Assembly: GCA_001781415.1 (NCBI GenBank)
Contig: MFLT01000009.1
Span: 1 to 35,833 of the forward strand
Length of the DNA: 35,833 bases
Reading direction: 5' to 3'
Source: Candidatus Kaiserbacteria bacterium RIFCSPLOWO2_01_FULL_45_25
Lineage (GTDB): Bacteria > Patescibacteriota > Minisyncoccia > Phycocordibacterales > UBA918
The notes beneath the pieces were generated by a model, which had not been told where the DNA came from, did not search any database, and saw nothing but the letters and a program-made list of their open reading frames with translations. The position numbers and the translations under genes are program-made. Of the stretch, positions 31,604 to 35,833 are shown piece by piece (position 1 is the first letter of the stretch; each line of letters begins with the position of its first letter).

Positions 31604-32856
31604 AGGCTAAGAATCTCTTTGGTTTTAGTTTTGTAGAGCTCAACATTTGGCTGATTAAAGGCATCAACGTTAAGAATTTTGGCCACATACATCACTTCAC
31701 GTAAACGCATTGCCATAAAGAGGCCAAGTGAATACGGTAGTGATTCCTCAAAGATAGTGGCCCGGTATGGCAATTGTTTTTCTTGGTAGGCTCCGACTAC
31801 CCCACCATACAAAGCAGTAGCCACTTCTTGCATTGTGTAACCATTGAGCGCCGCGGCCATTTTGTTACCACGAGCAATCTTTACATCTATAATCTCATCA
31901 TCAAAAGTTACAAAGTCTGTAACAGTGTCTGGCACTCCACTCATGTAGAGCTGGCCTGTTGAGTGAAGCTCAACTGGTGTTGATACGGTTGGCACCATGG
32001 CGTGGATAAGAGTCTTGCCCGCCAAATCCACTTCTTTACCAAGACTTTCTGCAAATAATTGTCGGTACCACTTCCCTACCTGTTCGAGTCGTGGTTCAAA
32101 GGCAAAGAAATTGTAGTGATGGTACTTAAGCTTATGATAGACAGCGATTCGCGCTGCACTCTCAGCTACTAGTGATTCAAAACGTTCTTCCCCAGCATCT
32201 AGATAACCTTCTATGAACTCATCAACATCATGTCCAAGGAGCGTAAGTGGCACTAGACCAACCATGGTGGCTACTGAATATCTCCCACCAATCACTTCTG
32301 GCATGGTAAATATATGAGCGCCTTGCTTCTTACCGTATTTCAAAAGTTCCGTTCCAGGATTACCAATGAAGATAGTCTGTCCGTAGATAGCTGCACCATA
32401 AACTTCCTTAAGAGCATCAAGTAGCACCGCGGCGTTGGCAATAGTCTCAGTGGTTCCACCAGACTTACTAATAACACAAACGGCAATCCTAGAAACTTTC
32501 TTTTCCGCTACCACTGATTTGATAACTGCATCAATCCGAGCCGCTGAGACAGTATCAAGAACTGAGAGCTTCACTGCTCCAGTATCAAGTACGCTATGAA
32601 TAGCTTCTAGGCCTAGGCTAGAACCACCGATACCGACCAAGACTACATGGGTAACACCCTTAAACTGCTTCTTAAGAGCCGCGAGTTCTTCATGAAGTGC
32701 AAACTCTTTACAGTGGTAAAGAGAATACTCAGGCACAGTGGTAGTACCAGCGGTAGCAGACGCGGCAATCTCGGCTCTATAGGCAGCGAGCTTTTTGATG
32801 TTTCCATTAATAGCGTTTTCGGTCACCCTCTTGTCGTCGAAATAGGAAATGAACAT
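31600..32856 (-). CDS. pgi: Glucose-6-phosphate isomerase
   Basis: Interconverts glucose-6-phosphate and fructose-6-phosphate in glycolysis. The motifs VGIGGSSLG, SKSGGTTET (phosphate binding), PEVIGGRYSV, QLFAESLGK and FNQPNVELYK are all present. The ATG at 32856 gives 418 residues; a TTG at 32865 is in frame but less likely. The protein is shorter than E. coli Pgi (about 550) and close to the compact Bacillus-type enzyme. It lies 10 bases after the LOG gene and overlaps the ROK kinase. Confidence 0.95.
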   Translation of the reverse strand: MFISYFDDKRVTENAINGNIKKLAAYRAEIAASATAGTTTVPEYSLYHCKEFALHEELAALKKQFKGVTHVVLVGIGGSSLGLEAIHSVLDTGAVKLSVLDTVSAARIDAVIKSVVAEKKVSRIAVCVISKSGGTTETIANAAVLLDALKEVYGAAIYGQTIFIGNPGTELLKYGKKQGAHIFTMPEVIGGRYSVATMVGLVPLTLLGHDVDEFIEGYLDAGEERFESLVAESAARIAVYHKLKYHHYNFFAFEPRLEQVGKWYRQLFAESLGKEVDLAGKTLIHAMVPTVSTPVELHSTGQLYMSGVPDTVTDFVTFDDEIIDVKIARGNKMAAALNGYTMQEVATALYGGVVGAYQEKQLPYRATIFEESLPYSLGLFMAMRLREVMYVAKILNVDAFNQPNVELYKTKTKEILSL

Positions 32857-32866
32857 AGATATCAAT

Positions 32867-33619
32867 TTAAACTTGGCGGATATTGGAACAAGGTACGTTC
32901 TTCAAAATATATTTGTAAGCTTCATCTACTGAATCAGTCACGTGGAATAGCTCCAAATCTTCTTTGCTAATAGTTTTGTATTTTTTTAGCAAATCTTTTT
33001 CAAAGAAACGAATAAGCGGCTCCCAGAAGTCTCGTCCGTAAAGAATGACCGGTAGCTTCTCGATTTTTTTGGTTTGGATTAAAGTGATGATTTCGAATAA
33101 TTCATCTAGTGTTCCAAAACCACCTGGGAAATATACGTAAACTTCAGAAGCAAAGGTTAGCATTACCTTACGAGAGAAAAAGAAGTCGAAATTAAGAGAC
33201 TCAGTAGTGTAGGGGTTTAGCTTCTGCTCAAAGGGCAATTGAATATTGAGACCAATAGAATTGCCGCCCACCTTAAAGGCACCGACGTTTGATGCCTCCA
33301 TGATACCCGGGCCACCACCTGAGATGATGGTAAAGCCTTTTTTAGCTAGCTTAGCCGCTAGCTCTTCAGCGGCTTTGTAGTATGGATCGTTTGGTTGCAA
33401 ACGAGCACTACCCCAGAAGGTGGCAGCCAAACCATATTTACGAAGCACTTCAAAGCCCTGAACGAACTCCGACATAATTCTAAATACGCGCCAAGACTGA
33501 ACCGCGCCGTCGTTATTCTGAGCATTCGGATCCAATAATTCATTTACCACTCGACAATGCTCCACTTCCTTTTTAGCAGATTTCTTACCTCCAAAAATAT
33601 TTCTAACCATATCTATCAT
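32867..33619 (-). CDS. LOG family protein (TIGR00730-like)
   Basis: LOG proteins hydrolyse nucleoside 5'-monophosphates, classically cytokinin ribotides; many bacterial ones act as nucleotide phosphoribohydrolases. The signatures ISGGGPGIMEASNVGA and YFPGGFGTLDELFE are intact. ATG 33619 overlaps the exonuclease stop (ATGA), giving 250 residues; a GTG at 33643 would extend it by eight. The N-terminal extension (about 1-60) is longer than in minimal LOG proteins. Function in this operon is unknown. Confidence 0.9.
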   Translation of the reverse strand: MIDMVRNIFGGKKSAKKEVEHCRVVNELLDPNAQNNDGAVQSWRVFRIMSEFVQGFEVLRKYGLAATFWGSARLQPNDPYYKAAEELAAKLAKKGFTIISGGGPGIMEASNVGAFKVGGNSIGLNIQLPFEQKLNPYTTESLNFDFFFSRKVMLTFASEVYVYFPGGFGTLDELFEIITLIQTKKIEKLPVILYGRDFWEPLIRFFEKDLLKKYKTISKEDLELFHVTDSVDEAYKYILKNVPCSNIRQV

Positions 33620-34227
33620 ATTGTAACATCCGATGTGTCCCACGGAATTTCAAATTGAGAAAATTCGGGGAGAAGCTTCTTGTCGTAGAGAAGTCTTGAA
33701 GCTACTTCGCCATGTGACAGTGCGCCCGTAAGGGCGTTGTGCGGTTCTGGTTCATCTGGGATACCACAATAATTCAAAATAGCGTCGAGATTGAGAGCGG
33801 AGCGACGGTGCTGTTCATCAATTGGCGGTGTCAGTCCCCGCTTTACCATATGCATATAACATAGTGTGTGGGTATCTAGAGTACGGTAGGCCAAGTCCCA
33901 CGGAATACCAGCTCGCTCACACGCGTGCCTGACCATGTCTCTATCAAATGAGATGTTCTGCCCGACCAGAGTGCGATCAGCCATATGTTGTGACCACTCC
34001 AAAAATGCCTGTACGAGTTCTGCTTCTGATTGTTTATTGGGGTCGGTAATCTCGGCTTCAGTATAGCCATTAACCTCTAGTGCCCCCTCCATAATGTGCG
34101 CCCCATCCCAGATACGACACTCACCATAGAACCGACGAGTTGGGTCACTAAAATCAACAGCTCCAAGCGAGACTATAGAGTGTTTGGTGTATTCAGTACC
34201 CGAAGCTTCGACATCAATAATAATCAT
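33616..34227 (-). CDS. DEDDh-type 3'-5' exonuclease, altered motif III
   Basis: DnaQ/RNase T-fold exonuclease. Exo I is IIIDVEASGT (D5, E7), Exo II is GQNISFDRDM (F94, D95) and Exo III is PHNALTGALSHGE (H163). In DEDDh enzymes a metal-binding Asp stands five residues after this His; here it is G168, though E174 is near. The enzyme may therefore be inactive, use another ligand, or belong to a branch with this variant. At 203 residues it is a lone exonuclease domain. It overlaps LOG by four bases and follows YihY by 25. Confidence 0.85.
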   Translation of the reverse strand: MIIIDVEASGTEYTKHSIVSLGAVDFSDPTRRFYGECRIWDGAHIMEGALEVNGYTEAEITDPNKQSEAELVQAFLEWSQHMADRTLVGQNISFDRDMVRHACERAGIPWDLAYRTLDTHTLCYMHMVKRGLTPPIDEQHRRSALNLDAILNYCGIPDEPEPHNALTGALSHGEVASRLLYDKKLLPEFSQFEIPWDTSDVTI

Positions 34228-34252
34228 GGCAGAAATTTAAAATTGGTAACTA

Positions 34253-35038
34253 TTATTCAACAATTTTACCATAGATGCCCGCCACCGCTGCGCCGTAGTA
34301 AATAAGTGCTGCAAGTACATAAACCCACACAAACAGCACCAGGATGAGCCCAGCCGCGCCATAGAAGCTCAATATTGGTGTGGTAGCGATGTAGAGGTCG
34401 ACCAGACTCTTAATAGCGACAAACAACACTGAACTCACAATACCTCCGACCACACAGCCCTTAAGGCTTGGCGACTTAACTACTAGGAAGCGGAATAGTG
34501 CCGTGAAGAATACCGCTGAGCTTAGGAACAAAAAGCCGGAAGAAATATATGAGTTTGAACCAAATACCGCCGGCATAATAAAAAATTCCATCCCAATTAC
34601 AAACACTAAGTAAATTTGCAGAACGAAGAGGAACACCAAGGCTCGTGAACTCTTAATTAAAAAAGAAATGAAACCAGATGTTTCCCTACCCCACAATCGT
34701 TCGAAGCCATCACTAATGACATTGAGGGCAATAATATAAAATCCCAAAAAGAATAGTCCGGCGACAATTGGTACTCTAGACGTATTGGCTTCTTGACTTA
34801 GATTTTCGACAGCACCACGAATCACTTCAACCAACTCACTTCCGAGTGCGGCGCCCCAGTCGGCAAAGACTTGGTTCGCAAAGCTACCACCATAAAAGAA
34901 AGTTGCTACCGCAATCGAGAAAAAAATTAATGGCACAAGTGCCAGCGGCGCATAATAAGAAAAAGCGGCGGCATAATAATTTGATCCTTTATCAATCCAC
35001 AGCTTAGCGGCGCTATACAAAACAAATAATAAATTCAC
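34253..35038 (-). CDS. YihY/BrkB family membrane protein
   Basis: A 261-residue inner-membrane protein of the YihY/virulence factor BrkB family, whose biochemical role is unsettled (lipid transport has been proposed for relatives). The N-terminus has the family pattern KGSNYYAAAFSYYAPLALVPLIFF. About six transmembrane helices follow, with a central SDGFERLWG amphipathic segment and a late VWVYVLAALIYYGAAVAGIYG motif. It is the second gene of the operon, 23 bases after the metal-site protein. Confidence 0.9.
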   Translation of the reverse strand: MNLLFVLYSAAKLWIDKGSNYYAAAFSYYAPLALVPLIFFSIAVATFFYGGSFANQVFADWGAALGSELVEVIRGAVENLSQEANTSRVPIVAGLFFLGFYIIALNVISDGFERLWGRETSGFISFLIKSSRALVFLFVLQIYLVFVIGMEFFIMPAVFGSNSYISSGFLFLSSAVFFTALFRFLVVKSPSLKGCVVGGIVSSVLFVAIKSLVDLYIATTPILSFYGAAGLILVLFVWVYVLAALIYYGAAVAGIYGKIVE

Positions 35039-35061
35039 GATTGGAGGGTTATGTCACTATT

Positions 35062-35472
35062 CTATTGTAATTCAGGACAATTAGCAGCTGGTTTATACCC
35101 TGCTGCCTCAGCTTCCAGGACTGTAGCAAAATAGACTTTGTTTTCTTCTTTAATATTTTTGGCACCGGGACAAGTTAGCAAGTGATACTTCGTACCAGAC
35201 TTTGAAGCCACGTAAGTGGCGGCGGTAGTCGCTGTAGCTGGCCGCGAAGAAGCCAAAGCTACAGTTGGAGCTCCAGCCTTTTCTGTGGTAACTGAGACGG
35301 GCGGTACTGAGACGTCTTTGATTGCAACCGTTGGCTGGCTTTCAGGTGCTTCCTCTATCAAATCAGCCATAGACGCCCTCCCCAGCCCAAAAGAAGCCAG
35401 GGCCACCAAAATAACGATAAATCCATAAAAAAGCTGGTCATTAAGTAGCAAAGACTTGAGTTTTTCGTTCAT
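35062..35472 (-). CDS. Membrane-anchored protein with C-terminal metal-site-like domain
   Basis: A 136-residue protein with one N-terminal transmembrane helix (about 16-32), a low-complexity Pro/Thr/Ala linker (about 35-85) and a compact C-terminal domain. The domain runs YVASKSGTKYHLLTCPGAK ... EAEAAGYKPAANC. This Y-x-x-S-x-x-G-x-K-YH-x3-C ... GYxPAxxC pattern resembles the Ada-type metal-binding fold found at the end of some nucleases and surface proteins. H97, C101 and C132 are candidate ligands. It is first in the six-gene minus operon. A TATAC box about five bases before the ATG suggests a leaderless start. Confidence 0.7.
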   Translation of the reverse strand: MNEKLKSLLLNDQLFYGFIVILVALASFGLGRASMADLIEEAPESQPTVAIKDVSVPPVSVTTEKAGAPTVALASSRPATATTAATYVASKSGTKYHLLTCPGAKNIKEENKVYFATVLEAEAAGYKPAANCPELQ

Positions 35473-35518
35473 ATGTCGTATACTCCTCCCGTTATATTTC
35501 GATTATTAATTATATACT
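35473..35518. promoter_or_regulatory. Divergent promoter region between the six-gene operon and rpmA
   Basis: Only 46 bases separate the two start codons. A minus-strand GTATAC box lies next to the minus ATG and A/T-rich -10-like boxes (TATTAA, TATACT) lie next to the plus ATG. The sequence CTCCTCCC near 35484 would read as GGGAGGAG on the minus strand but is too far upstream-placed to be certain as an SD. Confidence 0.45.
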
Positions 35519-35800
35519 ATGGCAACCAAGAAAGCGGCGGGTACCGCTAAAAACCTGCGTGATTCGCAACCAAAATACCTAGGCATCAAGAAGACTGCCG
35601 GGCAAGATGTAAAGGCGGGTCACATTATCGTTCGACAACGAGGAACTAAGATTGAAGCTGGTAAAGGTGTCTTTGTTGGTAAAGACCATACACTATACGC
35701 CGCCGCTCCAGGAAAAGTTTCTTTCCGAAACATTCGCAAGACTCGTTTCAATGGCGAGATTGTAAGCAAGAAAGCAGTAGACGTTATCGCCGCTGCTTAA
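35519..35800 (+). CDS. rpmA: 50S ribosomal protein L27
   Basis: L27 sits near the peptidyl-transferase centre of the large subunit. The 93-residue protein has the typical N-terminal [12 protein letters not shown], the [19 protein letters not shown] core and [25 protein letters not shown]. There is no Firmicutes-type cleavable N-terminal extension. A/T-rich sequence with no SD precedes the ATG. rplU (L21), its usual partner, is not upstream in this window; the divergent operon is there instead. Confidence 0.96.
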   Translation: MATKKAAGTAKNLRDSQPKYLGIKKTAGQDVKAGHIIVRQRGTKIEAGKGVFVGKDHTLYAAAPGKVSFRNIRKTRFNGEIVSKKAVDVIAAA

Positions 35801-35807
35801 GCTAAAC

Positions 35808-35833
35808 AAAAAACCGCGCTCCCTAGGGAGCGC
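35808..35833 (+). terminator. Terminator after rpmA, cut by the window end
   Basis: GCGCTCCC and GGGAGCGC pair around two bases (about 35816-35833). The T-tract would lie beyond the window, as suggested by the AAAAAACC on the left arm side. Confidence 0.7.

Overview
The window looks like a chromosomal segment of a Candidate Phyla Radiation (Patescibacteria) bacterium, most probably from the Parcubacteria side. This is inferred from gene content and style, not from a marker tree. Core genes are compact and of moderate GC, many start without a Shine-Dalgarno (SD) sequence right after a -10 box, and housekeeping genes are mixed with small membrane proteins of no known family. TGA is used as an ordinary stop (for example mraY, and the exonuclease before the LOG gene), so the recoded Gracilibacteria/Absconditabacteria code does not apply. 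No rRNA, tRNA, CRISPR array or transposase was seen.

Layout. 1-900: two terminators, then a GC-rich SD-led orphan gene with a hairpin-rich tail. 1031-4744: the chaperone operon grpE-dnaK-dnaJ behind a leaderless promoter and a 42-bp palindrome. 4832-6440: two membrane proteins separated by a G/C-rich structured region. 6478-9946: homospermidine synthase, a 45-aa membrane peptide and an orphan histidine kinase. 9992-12206: tyrS-trpS. 12210-14729: a divergent orphan gene, a second copy of the palindrome, then a T-box riboswitch controlling aspS, whose product lacks the usual GAD insertion. 14823-17060: an orphan membrane protein and leucyl aminopeptidase. 17105-25498: a chromosome-segregation and cell-wall run (scpA; scpB-dacA-mraY-ftsW-murG-gltX-M23 peptidase). 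25580-26414: a minimal M50 protease. 26415-27162: about 750 bases without a convincing gene, spanned by an inverted repeat. 27163-28720 (minus): glutamate racemase, a small zinc-ribbon protein and an EVE-domain protein. 28795-29430: DoxX and a row of four hairpins. 29440-30655: a lysozyme-like protein and an orphan gene. 30755-35472 (minus): a six-gene operon with a metal-site membrane protein, YihY, a DEDDh-like exonuclease, a LOG protein, pgi and a ROK kinase. 35519-35800: ribosomal protein L27.

How it fits together. murI, mraY, murG, ftsW, dacA, the M23 peptidase and the lysozyme-like protein make and remodel peptidoglycan. ROK kinase and Pgi feed glucose into glycolysis. grpE-dnaK-dnaJ serves folding, and four aminoacyl-tRNA synthetases (Tyr, Trp, Asp, Glu) serve translation.

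The most striking pattern is that two kinds of transcription unit alternate. Housekeeping genes are leaderless or nearly so. At least seven short single genes (281, 5615, 12671 minus, 14823, 25580, 28219 minus, 30176) have clear SD sites, 5' leaders and usually their own terminators, and mostly encode proteins I cannot name. The T-box in front of aspS and the palindrome shared by the grpE and aspS upstream regions are the best regulatory leads.
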